64,000 bases of DNA from Peromyscus leucopus (GCF_004664715.2 NC_051067.1:68714982-68778981); one strand, 5' to 3'. Positions 36,494 through 50,012 are shown, numbered from the stretch's first letter. The notes: a model not told the origin generated them from the letters alone. Program-made: numbers and translations.

Positions 36494-36570
36494 CTTTTGT
36501 TTAAAGACAGTGATTTGTTACCTTTTGTTTAAAGTCAGTGATTGATAACTTTTGTTTAAAGTTGGTGAAT
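36494..36570. repeat. Three tandem copies of a ~28-nt unit
   Basis: The unit begins ttttgtttaaag and continues with variants of acagtgatttgttacc. Copies start near 36494, 36522 and 36549; the third diverges at its end. Confidence 0.85.
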
Positions 36571-36879
36571 CTTATCTGAGTTTTTCCAGAAGGATTTTTA
36601 GAGCCTTTGCAAAACTTAATCTTAAGAGAACCTGGCAAACCAGGAGGTCTTCTGGATGAGAAATGCTTAGGCAAATGATTCCTTCAAACAATCCAAATAA
36701 GAGGTTTTGGTATATCCAGATTGACTTGCTAGGGGCATAATTTGTGTAACAATAAAGGGAGGCTTTTGCAAAGTCAGGAAAGGCCAGTCCATTGGAGCTG
36801 ATTCCCCCTGCTATTTTTGCTAAACCTGAAATTACATTCTGGAGTGACCCTCTTTCTTCAAAGGACCTGTGCAAAACAG

Positions 36880-37760
36880 AACACCAAGCCTCCACATAGA
36901 TATACGTCCTTCACAGAAAATTAACTCGAAATGGATTGAAAACCTACATGTAAAAGTCGCTGAACTACAAAACTCATAGAAGATGAAATAAAATCTGAAG
37001 GACATTGGATTTAAAGATAATTTTAAATACAGTAACAAAAGGCATGAACTGTTAAATAATGTATTACTTACCTGGATTTTATTAAAATTAAAACCTCTTT
37101 ATCTTTGAAAGATACTGAAGAATGAAAAATAAAATAAATTACATGTTGGGAAAGGCATTTGTGATAAAGGAGTGTTATTGAAAACACCCAGGGAACTTTC
37201 ATATCTCAGGATTAGGTAATGAAACTCTCACTTTAAATTAGCGAGGGGGAAGGGGGCAATGGTTGAAAAACACGTATGTGTATTAAAATGTCATAAAGAA
37301 ACCTATTTTTTATAATTAATATATGCTAATAAAAACAGTTAAAATTTTAAAATAAACAAGAGATCTGAACAGATCCTTCCTCACAGTTATAAATGGGACA
37401 AATATGCAAATGAAAATATGTTTATCATACATCATTAGGGAATTACAAATCAGAATACTGATGTATACCACACAGATTTTAGACTATCCAAAATCAAAAT
37501 ACAAATGATATCACATACCAGTAAGGATGCAGATAAACAGATACTCTCATTCTTACAGTGAGAATATCAAATAGTATGACCATTTGGTAGCTGTTTGGAT
37601 TTTCTCATAAAAGAAAATATCTCTACCACAGATTCACTAATAAAACCCTAACAAAACAGCATTTACCAAAAAGAATACTTATATGCATATAAGAACTATA
37701 CATGGATAGTTGAAAATGTATCCATAATTGATAAAAATCTGAAGTGATCAAGATGCCTTC
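36880..37760 (+). mobile_element. Old L1 ORF2 3' region, plus strand
   Basis: 'gatctgaacagatccttcct', 'gggaattacaaatcagaata', 'gatatcacataccagtaag' and 'ctctaccacagattcactaa' track the 3' third of L1 ORF2. Every frame is broken. Confidence 0.6.
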
Positions 37761-37958
37761 TGTCAGAGAGTGGCCCACTCCACTTTTTCCTCATATGTAT
37801 TCTGTTACTCTTGTTTCCACTCCAAGCCTTCCTCAGGATGTCTTTTTCCATCTTCTTTGCCTCTTCTAATTTCATGACCTAAATCATCACCAGCCATTAC
37901 ACACATCTACACATACATAAAAGTGAAAATAAGAAATCATGTTATTACTAGTTTTCTA

Positions 37959-38315
37959 TACTAATTACTTCTCATTGTGATTAAAATATCCTGACAGAAA
38001 CCACCTAAGAAAGGGAGGGTTTATTGGAGTTCACAGTTTAGTTGACACACCATGCCTGCAATCAGTCCACCTCTGGTGTCAGAAGCTTGTAGCTGCAGCT
38101 TCTTTCATGGCACTGGCCAGGAAGCATTGAAACTCTGCTGGAGCATAAGTGCATTTGCCCTACAAGGTTTGCTGCCATTGACTGGGCCACCTCTGCCAGC
38201 TACACCATGCATCTCGAAGGTTCTACGATCTTCCAATATGGCATCGTCAATCAACCAAGGAATAAAAGTTCAGAGACGTGAGCTTGTGAGGACATTTCAC
38301 ACTGAAGCCATAACC
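37959..38315 (-). mobile_element. MaLR-class (MT/ORR1 group) LTR, minus strand
   Basis: It starts 'ctaattacttctcattgtga' and 'aggagggttt'-like wording with 'tggagttcacagtttagttg'. It ends 'catttcacactgaagccata', the reversed TGTGGTGGTTT-type start. The 94-codon open frame inside it is not a gene. Confidence 0.55.
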
Positions 38316-38399
38316 ATCTTCAGAGTGATGACATAAAAAAATGTGGGGCCTTTGGGTCATAATTAGAACGTAAAAATCTACAAGAATGCACAGCACCTC

Positions 38400-38615
38400 T
38401 ATGAAAAGACAAAAGGGAGTTGGCTACTTCTTTTCATCGTTTGAGGACACAAAGAGAAAGTGTTCATATGTAAACCAGGAAGTTAGTTCTTTCTAGATTC
38501 TAATCTATTGACACCATGATCTTGAATTCCCCATCTTCCTGAACTGACAGTTAAATGGTGGTTGTTTATGCCTGCAGACCATGATATTGTTTTATAACAA
38601 CCTTCCTCAGACAGA
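38400..38615 (+). mobile_element. Old MLT1-like LTR 3' fragment
   Basis: 'caccatgatcttgaattccc', 'tcttcctgaactgacagtta' and 'ttgtttatgcctgcagacca' resemble the closing part of MLT1/MST LTRs. Weak. Confidence 0.4.
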
Positions 38616-38619
38616 AGAC

Positions 38620-39965
38620 GAAACTCAACGATATTGTGTGAAGCTGTTCTAGGTAGTCACAAAGAGCCAAATACTTCATACCTCTACTCATAAAAACTAT
38701 GTTTTGTATGTGGTTGTGTGGTTTCCTTGGAGGCATTTCGGAAGGAGTAGATATAAAAATAGGATATGGGTTTTCCTGTGTCTCTCCCTCCCTGATTCTT
38801 CTTCCTCTTTCCCGCCTTGTCTTTCTCCTTTTCTCTGAGCATAAAGATCTGAAGCTATTATTTAGTAACTATTCCTTTAGTGTTGTTTGTGGGATGATGC
38901 ATATTTTATATTATTTTCTTAACATATTTTAATGTTTAAAATGGTTCATTATTAAAAATAATTTTGAAAAAGAGAAAAAATGAGGATGCCATTCAAGTTG
39001 AAGCAACTACATTGTGGTCTTTTATACCTGGAGTTTCTAAATCTCTGAACTTGTACAAAGTTCATAGCATGACACTTAACCAATTATGCTTCTGTCTTGC
39101 CATGAAATACCCATAATATTAGTAAATCAAAAGCAATGGTTAAATGTACATTCTATAGCAAATACTAATGTAGTAGTCAAGGATAGATTGTCTGAGTTTA
39201 AATTTAGCTTCTATATATGAATCCAAGATGATTAATTGTAAATAGTTTCCTATAAGTATGTATAATGCAAAGCTATGCTAAGAAAAAGAAAGCATTTATG
39301 ATCCACTGCCATCTAAGCTTTTATTCTTCTAGGATATCCTGAGTTTGGAACACAAATTAAGGGTCTCTCTTGAAATTAACGTATTTTCAAATGGATGCCC
39401 AGCACATTCCACAGTGTAAATGATACGGATGTCTGTGGTAATTGGCTCCACAGCCTAGGTCTTAAAATAAAGCCATATTATCTAGCATGTGGACCATCAT
39501 GTACTAGAGAACAGGATCATGCCATCACATCCTGATTTAAATGAAGGCAAATGCTGATAGGACCCTAACCAAGTATGTTGCCTTATGGATAACATTCTTG
39601 ATACAGAATATACAACTCAGAATTTTCAATGTCTCTTCCTCCATGAATTTTAATTGTATTGTGTTTTCAACAAAACCGCAGGAATGAAACATTCTCAGGA
39701 AGGTCATGACCCATTTCATGGTTAAATTCATTTGAGGTTGGAGTTTGTTTTAAATACTTTAGGAAGATGATCTACAAAAGAATTTTCCTTGATATTCCAG
39801 TGAAGCATATGAAATCAATCTGGGCATGAAATGCTTTGTAACATTCAGTAAATTATTTCATATACCACAGCAATCTCTCCATACCCACAAGTAATATGTT
39901 CCAGGGTCTCAGTGAATGCCTGAAGCTTCAGGAAATATTGAATCACATAGAGAGACAGATAATTA
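38620..39965. other. Mostly unique intron sequence
   Basis: At 39880-39960 'gtctcagtgaatgcctgaag' resembles an old DNA-transposon fragment, but too weakly to name. No gene was seen. Confidence 0.45.
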
Positions 39966-39972
39966 CATAGAG

Positions 39973-40363
39973 TGTGCTGGTTAATTTTTTTTCAACTTGA
40001 CACAAACTATCACTTAGGAAGTGGGAATTCTATTGTTAAATTGACTCCACCAGTCTGGGTACTGGGCATGCCTATGGCAGATTTTCTTGATTGATGATTG
40101 ATATGAGAGGGTCCAGTCCTCTGTGGGTGGTGCCACCCCTGAATAGGTGGTCCTGAATTCTACAGAGACGTTAACTGAGCAAGTCAGAGGAAGCAAGCCA
40201 GTAAGCATCATTCATCTATAGCCTCTGCTCCAGTTCCTGGCTCCAGATTTCTGTCTTGACTTCCCCTGACAATGGGTAGGAACCTGTAACCAATAAACTC
40301 TTTCTTTACCAAGTTGCTCATAATCATGGTGTTTATAACAACAGCAGAGAAGCAAACCAATTG
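39973..40363 (+). mobile_element. ORR1-like MaLR solo LTR, plus strand
   Basis: It begins tgtgctggttaatttttt and 'caacttgacacaaactatc'. The middle has 'ctctgtgggtggtgccaccc', then 'accaataaactctttctt' with a polyadenylation signal. It ends 'aagcaaaccaattg'. Confidence 0.8.
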
Positions 40364-40374
40364 ATATAGATAGA

Positions 40375-40870
40375 TGTGGTATTGTATTCCCCCAAATATT
40401 GTACATGCTAATAAACTTATCTGGGGTCAGAGACAGAACATCCACAATATTAAACATAAAGGATAGGCAGTGGTAGCACACACGTTTAATCCTAGCATTC
40501 CAGAGGCAGAAATCCACGTGTTAAAGGATACAGACAGGCATGGTGACTCATCATGCCTTTAATCCCAGAAAGCAAGCCTTTAATCCCAGGGAGTGGTGAT
40601 AGAAAGCAGAAAGATATATAAGGCGTGAGGACCAGAAACTAGAAGCATTTGGCCTGGTTAAGCATTCAGGCTTTTGAGCAGCAATTCAGTTGAGACCCAT
40701 TCTGGATGAGGACTCATAAGCCTCCAGTCTGAGGAAACAAGACCACCTGAGGATCCTGCGAGGTGAGGTAGCTGTGGCTTGTTCTGGCTCTTTGATTTTC
40801 CAGTGTTCACCCCAATAACTGGCCTCAGGTTTGATCTTATTAATAAGAACTTTTTAAGATTCATGCTACA
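40375..40870. mobile_element. TG...CA element with B1-like modules, copy 3, perfect 6-bp target duplication
   Basis: It starts tgtggtattgtattcccc and ends agattcatgctaca. Flanks gataga (40369-40374) and gataga (40871-40876) are identical. Inside are three B1 5'-module echoes ('cgtttaatcctagcat', 'gcctttaatcccagaa', 'gcctttaatcccaggg'). It lies 11 nt after an ORR1-like LTR. Confidence 0.85.
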
Positions 40871-40964
40871 GATAGATATAATGATATAAGTATGAACATA
40901 GGTAATACAGATTTACACGACATTTTCTGATATGCTATATACCTATGATACATTTTATTTTATT

Positions 40965-41222
40965 TTTTGAGATTATAATATAATTGCATAATTTACTTCT
41001 TCCCCTTTCTCCTTATACCCCTTATGTATAAACCTTTCAAACCTCCATATACCCCTATGTTCTCTGTCAAATTCATGGTTTCTTTCTTATTGTTTATATA
41101 TATACACATATGTATATGTAATATTGTATATACACATGCATATATATATATGAAAATACAGCCTACTCATTCTGTATAATGTTACTTGTATCTAAGATTA
41201 ATTTTAATTTATAAATTGGGTA
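40965..41222 (-). mobile_element. L1 3'-end-like fragment, minus strand, with AT microsatellite
   Basis: 'ttttttgagattataatata', 'cttcccctttctccttatac' and 'ataatgttacttgtatc' match the same pattern as 11090-11335. Alternating TATA and TACACA tracts lie at 41095-41158. Confidence 0.45.
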
Positions 41223-41599
41223 TGGGAAGAGATTAATAACTTAAAATAGAAAAATTTAACAGTATATTACGTGGTTATATGAAAATGATAGCTTTTTTCC
41301 CCCTTCAAAACACCTATGACACTGTACTAACCCTCCTCATGTGACAATATGGATGACACAATGGATATGGGAGGAAGTGAAAGATGTGATCACTAGGACA
41401 CTGTCATTTGCTGACTTGCATCTGTTTCCAGTGATCCTGGGTCACTGAACCTCAGCTGATAGCTATTGTATGCCAAGCTCAGATGACTGACGGCTCAGAT
41501 CTATATAGATGAAAAAATTTCTTTCTTTTTTGTTTGTTTCTCACAGTCTTTGGAAGAGCAGGGCTGTCAGAAGTTACTGTTTTTCATTTATTCATACTT

Positions 41600-41916
41600 G
41601 TTTGATTGTGTATGTGCACATGTATGTGTACCTATGTACATGGAGCCCAGATATCAGTGTCACGTGTCTTTCCCAATCACCCACTACCTTATCTTTGGAA
41701 ACAGGGTCCATCGCTGAACCTAGAGTTCACCAGTACAGCTAAACTAGCTGGCTAGTGGGCCCCAGGGAAGGAATCGGCCTGTCTCTACCTGTCCATTTCT
41801 GGAATCCCAGGCAAACACTGCCATGCCAGGCATTTTAAAATGAAGGTTCTGGGGAATTGAACTCTGGTCTTCAAGCCTGTGTAAGCACATTACACATAAG
41901 CTCTCTTTCCAGCCCC
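41600..41916 (-). mobile_element. B4 SINE, minus strand
   Basis: 'gtgtatgtgcacatgtatg', 'aaacagggtccatcgctgaa', 'tggctagtgggccccaggga', 'ggaattgaactctggtcttc' and 'agctctctttccagcccc' give the reversed B4 plan end to end. Confidence 0.85.
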
Positions 41917-41939
41917 ATCTCTTTCTTTCTTTCTTTCTT

Positions 41940-42101
41940 TTTTTTTTTTTTTTGGTTTTTTCAAGACAGGGTTTCTCTGTGTAGCTTTGTGCCTTTCCTG
42001 GAACTCACTTGGTAGCCCAGGCTGGCCTCGAACTCACAGAGATCCACCTGCCTCTGCCTCCCGAGTGCTGGGATTAAAGGCGTGCGCCACCACCGCCCGG
42101 C
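41940..42101 (-). mobile_element. B1 SINE, minus strand, young
   Basis: A long T tail (after a CTTT run), then 'agacagggtttctctgtgta', 'ccaggctggcctcgaactca', 'gtgctgggattaaaggcgtg' and terminal 'caccaccgcccggc'. Close to the B1 consensus, and similar to the copy at 61232. Confidence 0.93.
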
Positions 42102-42109
42102 TGATTCTT

Positions 42110-45100
42110 TTTAATTCATCTAAGTGATGCAGAGGGTCTTCGTCTTCATCTGCGAATGATGCTACACACATTTTCTAGTCTTCATTTAACATGTTTTTTT
42201 TTTTAATATCTTTGAAAACTCCTGTCACACATGCTTGTGATTTGAATGGTCAGCTACTGGTTCCTTTATATTTTCATGGCCAGTAGACTCTGGATAACCA
42301 GATACATTATCTAATAAAGTTTTCAATTCCATTCCTTCTTGTTTCAAATAGCATTCCACTTTTGGAATAGGATCTTAGTGGAACCTTTCCATAAATGAAA
42401 TGGCTGTCACCATGATTTCTAATAATGTAGTCAGGATCTTGGCAGATGATTCTCATTTTTTGTTTGAGAACATGTGGGCTCTTCACTCCACACCCTTTCT
42501 GGTTTAACTATGTATCTTTCACTGTTGCCACAGTATAGCAAGGTCATTTCTCCTGTGTTTTATGCCTAAGTCCTTCCTGTGCACCCTAATCAACATAGAC
42601 CTATTAGAAAGCTTCTAAAAAGCATGATTTTATTAAAGTTGAGAAATTGCTTTGGGTTTATTCTTTCTCTATAATCAACCTCGTCAGCTCAACCACAAAT
42701 GTGTCAGCAGCTTCTCTATTGTCAAGCATAGCTTCTCCAGTGATTTGCAGGGTATCAGTCCACACCTATCCCTGAATCTGTATAACCATCTCTTTCTTAC
42801 AGTAAAGGGCTTGTTTCCCTTCACTTCAGAGAATCCTTTTGTCAGGTTTAGTGCTTGATAACATAACAGTGTTTTCAATGGGAACACAATTTTCTGTTCA
42901 TTTCTTCTCCTTGCAAATTTGATACCATTTCCATATTAACTGAACAATTATCATGCATTCCAATCATTACTATTTCAATTTTGGATGTGACAGCAAAATT
43001 AAACAGGTTTTTCCTTCCTTATTATAACTTCAAAAATAGAAAATTTGTTCTCAGCATAGATCTTAGCAAATTAAGCATACATTTTAATTTTTCATTATTA
43101 GGTTAGTAACTTGGATATTTTCACCTTGAAGGATAGCTCTACGTGTTTACCTTGGAGAAGCTGAACACAAGTGCTACTGTGATGTAATTGATATTGTGAC
43201 TGTCAGTTTGATAACTGAGATGGCTACTAACATGACTAAAAAGATTATATGGTATAGATAGGCTGGACAAAGTGTGATTCATGTCCAAAATAAAATAATG
43301 CATGATTTCATCATGCTTTTCAGAATCATATGCAATTTAAAACTTACAGATTGTTTCTGGAATTTTCTATTTAGTGTTTTCAGACTACAGTTACCTGGAG
43401 GCAACAGAAACCAAGACTGCAGATAATTTGGGGGTTAGGAATGCTACAGCAATCCTCATTAACTTTACCTCAAAGTAATTTTTCGTGACTGTTCTTTTTG
43501 ATTCAAACTGTCTTTTAACCCCTTTAAAGTAATCAACATTTCAAACACTAAATCATTTTATTGTTTTATTTTTCTCAAATTTTACGATGATACTGGGTTC
43601 ATCTATGTTTAATGGTAGATGATAATTTTTGTTTTCTAATTTTGTGTGACGTTGACACAGGTATATCCATCTGCAGGAGGCTGAACTTGCTGCCTGATAC
43701 AACTTTTCTTCTTCATCCATTAATATTGAATTCCTGTCTTGAGAGAGAAAATTCTTTTTATTTCATTATAAACCTTTCCCTCTCCTTTACATATCTTCTA
43801 TATTTTAGCTCACAGCATAACAGTCTCCCAAGTATTAATGATACTGCTAATCTCTACTCTATTAAGCTAGAATGCATTTCCTTTAACTGTCATCTCTCTT
43901 CACGTGCAGCCTGAGTTCAGCTGCCTAATGTTCCTGCTCTTCCTCCGCTCTTATGTACACTTCCTGGAGAAACAGCAGCAATGGATCAGTGAGTTTGTGA
44001 AGAGAACTTGAATGTGTGCTCCTGGCTCCCCAGTTATTCTTTTCTTTTAGGAAGTGAATTGTGATAAGAAGCATAAGATTACTCAGTACTTTCTGGCTAT
44101 ATTTTCATGCAGGGTAGTTATGTTTCCAGGAACAGGTTTTAACTTTGGGATGCTCTTGTTTCCATGTTTTTCACTGTGGACCTTATCTTTTTATATGCAT
44201 AATTTTCTCCAGCATTGAGTTCACGTCTAAAACTTTGGGATTGTACTCTGACATCTGCCATATACTCAGATAGTTCTTTGTCTCAGAACTTCAGCTGTGA
44301 AATGAAGTACTGTTGTTAGACTGTCCTGAAAATGTCAACAATGCCCATAATACCCAGTCTCGTTGATCCTAGCTGTGTAATATAGATCAGGCTCTTGTTT
44401 ACTGTTCCCTAGCATCTTTGCTTTGGTTTACTACTTTCCCATATAGCAGAAACCCTGGGACTCTTTGGGTTCCTCCATGTCAAAGTTAGCTCCAGTACAT
44501 CCTTTATAGCAATGCTAAGAAGGAATACATCTTGAAATAGAAATTTCCTACCTTGTTATTTCTCCACAGCTTATTGAAATTATTCCAGACATAATTTTGT
44601 CTCAAGTGACTCTTTTTCAACTGGTATCTACTATTGTCAACTTCTATTGTTAGTGACTCAACAGTGTACATTCTTACCATTTGAAAATGTACTCATGCCA
44701 AACTTTCATAGTATTTAAAACAAGGAGAAACAAAACAGTCCAGTCTACCCCTCTTCCACCACATAGATAATCCTTTCATTGCCTATAAAGACCTTCTATC
44801 CTTCATTCATTGGATTGATGAACTTATCATTCTCAAAGAGCTAATTTGGGCCCCACTTTGCCAAGAATTCTTTCTTAATTTCCATATCTTATATGTGATT
44901 TTTTCCCCATGTTTTTCTAATAAACAGTGAAACATTCCACTTACTTATTTGTTTCTGCATTCTATTTTTTGTTCATTCTTCCACTCATTTGCTCATCCAT
45001 CCCTATACTTGCCTACGATAGTGAGCATGTCTACCATACACCACAATTTGGGAATTGTGCTGTGGATGCAGGTTAAATGGACAGGTATTCAGAGTCATCC

Positions 45101-45790
45101 CTTACATCATCAGTGCACCCTATGGAATTAATGCAATGCACGTTTGATGTCATTGCCCCGTAATGGAATTTCTTTTGTACCATATTTTGCTTTAGACTTT
45201 GCTGTATCTACCACTGCATGATACAGAGTTGTCACTAGGAGGTTTTATCAAACAACTTAATACAAAATTAATAAACTTCTATAAATTCGTTCTAGTTTCT
45301 ATAATTTAAGAAGATAGAAACTTACTTGTTTAAAGCTTTTTAAAAAAGACTTCTGGTTGGGATCTGTCCTGAAAGCTTGAACTGACAAAAATAACAAAGA
45401 TAAGATTCATGGGGACTGTGAAAGAATAAAGCTGTGTGTAGATTTTTTGGTTTTGTTTTTGTGTATTATACTTGAAGTTCCACTAAGACATTGGCTCTGG
45501 CTCTAGGTGCTAGCACCTACCACTGTCTCAGCTCCTACTCAGTTTCCAAGACGTTTTATTGGATTTCCCTTTAACTTGAATTTGAGTCATCTTTCCTTTT
45601 TAATCATTGAAATCTATCAAATCTTTCACCTACTTTTGTGATTAAAAAATATTCAGGCTTTCTGCCTTTGCTAAGAAAAGGTCCCAAAATTTAAGTTCTG
45701 AAATGATTTTAACACAGTAATAAGTACTATCAAATATCCCTCATAAAATTGCATAACATAATTAGAAATACCAAGCTTGCAAAACATTTA
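42110..45790. other. Unique intron sequence before the LDLa exon
   Basis: No gene or well-defined repeat was recognised over 3.7 kb, making it one of the least repeat-dense parts of the window. Confidence 0.5.
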
Positions 45791-45816
45791 AGAAAACTAC
45801 AAGGCATGCTATATGA

Positions 45817-46023
<207 letters not shown>

Positions 46024-46041
46024 TGAATTCCTAACTTCTGC

Positions 46042-46234
46042 ATGTTTTATATGTAAAACTTCTATTTTTATGAATTATACCTCTTCTGCATTACCCCCCC
46101 TCCAGGTAATTCTATATATTCAAGTGAGAAGCATTTAGGAATGGGCCACTATAATACACTTAAATGATTAACTATTTGATTTTTCCCCCAGGAAAATGCA
46201 CACAAAAATAAAGAATACTATAATGAAAATGTTG
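46042..46234 (+). repeat. Local duplication, copy A, just behind the LDLa exon donor
   Basis: Contains 'tacctcttctgcatt', 'tattcaagtgagaagcattt', 'ataatacacttaaatgatta' and 'aaaatgcacacaaaaataaa'. The same order recurs about 375-383 nt downstream with scattered differences. Confidence 0.85.
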
Positions 46235-46415
46235 ATAGATCTAAAACAGAGAAAAATACATGCTAGCCTAATCTCAGCATTTTATAGGCGTATGTCACAG
46301 TTTTCAAAATGTCTTATGGAAGTTTCTTCATGTAAGAATTATTTATATAAAAATTATGCTACAATATTCAACATATATTTTTCTATTTATCTGAATAGGC
46401 AAATGTCTTCATTGA

Positions 46416-46620
46416 ATGTTTTAGATATAAACCTGCTGTTTTCATGAACTGTACTGTACCTCTTCTGAATCCATCCTTCCCTTAGGTATTCCTATATTAT
46501 CAAGTGAGAAGGATTTAGGAATGAGGCATTATAATACACTTGAATTAGATTAACTATTTCAAATTTTTCCCTAGGCAAATGCACACAAAATAAAGAATAC
46601 TGTAGAAAATATGTTGAGTT
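46416..46620 (+). repeat. Local duplication, copy B
   Basis: 'tacctcttctgaatcc', 'tatcaagtgagaaggattta', 'ataatacacttgaattagat' and 'caaatgcacacaaaataaag' match copy A in order and spacing. Similarity stops after gttga in both. Confidence 0.85.
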
Positions 46621-47733
46621 CACAAGAAGAGTAATTTTTGTATATGTGAGATGTGTTCCTATGTCTTGGTAAAATACAGTTCTCATTTATTGGTACCTGC
46701 CAATTCATGCCTCTTCTTAAATGGATCAGCGACAGAGTATTTAATTTAAAATTGAACTTTACAGCCAAAGATACAGATGGAGGAACCAAAATTAACGGAT
46801 GCCTGGGAGGTGAAACACAGAGTCATACAGAACAAATACTTTGCAGTATCTTTTTCTTGTATGCTTTAAGTGACTGGTATATACATTTACAACACTACAG
46901 TCTTCATAATAAGGATTACAAACATGCCAATGGCCCGAAGCATAGTGAAATCCTCATCTATCTTTGTCAGTGTGTCAAGAAGTTTAGGGTTTAAGAATTC
47001 TAGTGAAAGCAAATTTTTTTCACTTAACTTAGAAAAAATTCTTAATGTGTAGCTATCCCACAAATCTAGACTAAACATTGTAAATTCAAAGCTGGTGCAT
47101 GTCACAAATGAGATGGCTGTAACTCCTTCAAGGTGTCCTGGGATTTATAGTATATTACGTATCACAAATGGAAGATACTGAGATGGAAGATGTGGTACCC
47201 GGACTTCCTCATGGGAAGCAACAAAATATGTGTGATCAGTAACAGCTCTAAAGGTTTGCAAAAGAACCCAACCTATTACACATAGTGAATGTTCTTATAA
47301 ATACAGTCTGCAGTCTTCAACTTGGCCAGTTTAGTATTGCCATTTCTTATTACATGATATCTAACAGATTATTCAAAAGTAATAATAAGTATTTTCTCAT
47401 TTTTGATGTCACAGAGTCTCTTTGATTTGAATACCTAAGATTTTCAAATACACTGTATGACCTTCATTGTCTGTATCTCTGTATTATTGTTAACTGTAGG
47501 TACCATGACATATAGTAGATTTCTACATTCTATGATTGTTGGTTGCTGTTTTATGTGAATTATTTTACAAGTGAACAGTTCTTAGCATTTCAGCAATGTA
47601 AAGAACTATTATTGAGTCTTAATCTCTTCACAAGATAAATATACACAACCAATATTAATATCAGAGTTTAACACCCAAATGCCATGTATCACTGCACATT
47701 TTGAAAAGGGTTATATTATACTTATCATGATAA

Positions 47734-47757
47734 TAAATATATAAATTTATATATTTA
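47734..47757. repeat. 24-nt perfect palindrome, AT only
   Basis: The sequence is its own reverse complement (taaatatataaa and its mirror). Probably a chance product of AT richness. Confidence 0.8.
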
Positions 47758-48384
47758 AGGTTTTCAACTGTGAAATACCATGACTGTTAATGAATTCAGA
47801 AAAATGAGTCGATGTCAGGTTTTTAATCAAGCAATAGTGATTTTAACATAGATGGATACATGTACACATTTAGCAAGAGAAGGAAGAGAAAAAGGAGGGA
47901 GAGAGAATTTAGAAAGCATTTTCGTATGAAATTCATTGGAGTTCTAATTTTTTTTTTTACATCAGAACACAATCATTACAAGAGTCTTAAAATCTTTAAA
48001 GGTAATAAGACCAATATAAATGTTATTGTAAATCACATTGCTTTGAAATCAAATGCTTTTTAATTTACACTGACATCTTCGAGATTAAGGCAAAGTTAAG
48101 CAGGATATTACCATGGACAGAGAAGAGCCAAGAGGTCAGAGCTTGAAGGTCATTCAGGCAGCAGAAATGCTGACTGTGAAGAGATGGGAAATAGATGCTC
48201 TAGGAGCTAATTAACATCTCACCTCCTAGAGTGAGCACAATATTAATATATGCATTCATTCCCGCATGTTACTTTCTATGGAGATTCAAATAAAATGAAC
48301 CTCAATTTTTAAATACTTTTCTTGTGGTTATATAAAACATTTGCCTAAATATTTTATTAGTGCTTAAAACTTACAGTATGGGAA

Positions 48385-48660
48385 CTAGGGAGATGGTCCA
48401 GTGGTAAAGTGCTTGCTGAGTAAGCATAAGAGCCTGTGTTTGATGCCCAGAACCCACATAAAAGTCAGGTGTGACAGCTTAGTCTTGTAAGCCCAGAGAT
48501 CCCGAGATCGGAAAGTTAAGATTCACTGAGGCATGCTGGCCAGCTGTCCTCATCTAATTGATAAATAGCAGGATAAATGCAAGATCCTGTCTCAAGCAAG
48601 TAAGTTGAACAGCATCTGAGAAGCAACACCCAAGGGTGATATGTGCCATGCACCCACAGG
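48385..48660 (+). mobile_element. B4-like SINE, plus strand
   Basis: 'ctagggagatggtccagtgg', 'taaagtgcttgctgagtaag', 'tttgatgcccagaacccaca' and 'gtaagcccagagatcccgag' follow the tRNA-like B4 head and body. Confidence 0.8.
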
Positions 48661-48777
48661 AACACACGGACACACACAAATACATAGACACATAAACACA
48701 CAGACACACACAGACATATACACACACAGACACAGACACACATAGACACACACACACACAAACACACGCATACACAC
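48661..48777. repeat. CA-rich imperfect microsatellite
   Basis: Interrupted CACACA/CAGACA repeats at the end of the B4. It ends about 115 nt before the MAM exon. Confidence 0.9.
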
Positions 48778-48860
48778 TTTGTAGTATGAATTTTAAAACA
48801 AGTATAAGAAAGTACTGCAGAGTGTAAGTTTCCCCTTCCTGACATGTTCATTGTTATTAG

Positions 48861-49055
<195 letters not shown>

Positions 49056-49194
49056 TAAGTGGCTACATATTTTCAAAGTGTTTCTTGAGAAATATTGTTC
49101 TGACCCACCTCATCCTAGGTCAGTGTTATTGTAGGGGTTAATGTAGTGTCCAAGAACAAGAGGTTTGAATGCATTCTTTCACACTATACCAGTA

Positions 49195-49235
49195 AAAACA
49201 AAACAAACAAACAAACAAACAAAAAACCAAAACAA
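49195..49235. repeat. (CAAA)n-rich tract
   Basis: AACAAACAAACA repeats next to the B3-like SINE. Confidence 0.85.
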
Positions 49236-49248
49236 CACTGAAAGCAAA

Positions 49249-49440
49249 TGTGACTGGCAAGATGCCTCAGTGGGTAGGTAAAGGCACTGGCTGACAACCA
49301 TGAGGGCCTGAGTCCAATCTCCAGGACACAAATGGTGGAAAGAGAGACCAATTCCCACAAGCTGTGCTCCGACTTCCATAGATACACGTTTTATACAAGC
49401 ATCTATGTGCAGACATGCGCATGTGCATACATAGAATCAC
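49249..49440 (+). mobile_element. B3-like SINE, plus strand
   Basis: 'gactggcaagatgcctcagt', 'aaggcactggctgacaacca', 'gggcctgagtccaatctcca' and 'agaccaattcccacaagctg' follow the B3 consensus order. Confidence 0.8.
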
Positions 49441-49585
49441 AGACACACACACATACAGATGCACACATATACAATTAAAAGCAAGGAATGATTCTGAGAT
49501 TGCCACAGAAACTAGACACAAACATAGCATTAAAGTAAAAATGTGTACCATTTTAATAACTCCTCTCTGTGAAAAGCTCAGGAAT

Positions 49586-49695
49586 TTGTTGTTATTTATT
49601 ATTTATTCATTTATTTATTTATTTTTGCCTCTGCCTATGGCCTTTAATATTCTAGTCAAACATTCTGCAGCTGAGCTACATTTCTACCATAAATA
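49586..49695 (-). mobile_element. (TTAT)n run and ID-like SINE fragment, minus strand
   Basis: TTTATTTATT repeats are followed by 'ctagtcaaacattctgcagc' and 'tgagctacatttctacc', a reversed, eroded tRNA-derived head. Confidence 0.5.
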
Positions 49696-49719
49696 CTACT
49701 GCTATATATTTTTTTAAGT

Positions 49720-49965
49720 ATTGAGGCTGATGAGATATCTCACTCAGTAAAAATGCTGAGGAAGTAGAGACAGGCAGAATTTTTTGTCTCCTTGGCCTAC
49801 TTGGAAAGTTCCAAGCTAGGGAAGGACTCATCTCAAAAATGAAATAGATGATGTCCTGAGAAAGGACATGGAGTTGACCTCTGGAATCCAAATACATATA
49901 CACACAGTTGCATGTATAATCTCATACATGCACCTGTTGTTCACACAAAAATGCACACATACCTG

Positions 49966-49966
<1 letters not shown>
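49720..49966 (+). mobile_element. B4-like SINE, plus strand, diverged
   Basis: 'ggctgatgagatatctcact', 'aaagttccaagctaggga' and 'gagttgacctctggaatcca' follow the B4 order, with the CA run as tail. Confidence 0.6.

Positions 49967-50008
<42 letters not shown>
49967..50008. repeat. (AC)n microsatellite
   Basis: About 21 uninterrupted AC units. Confidence 0.95.
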
Positions 50009-50009
<1 letters not shown>

Positions 50010-50012
<3 letters not shown>

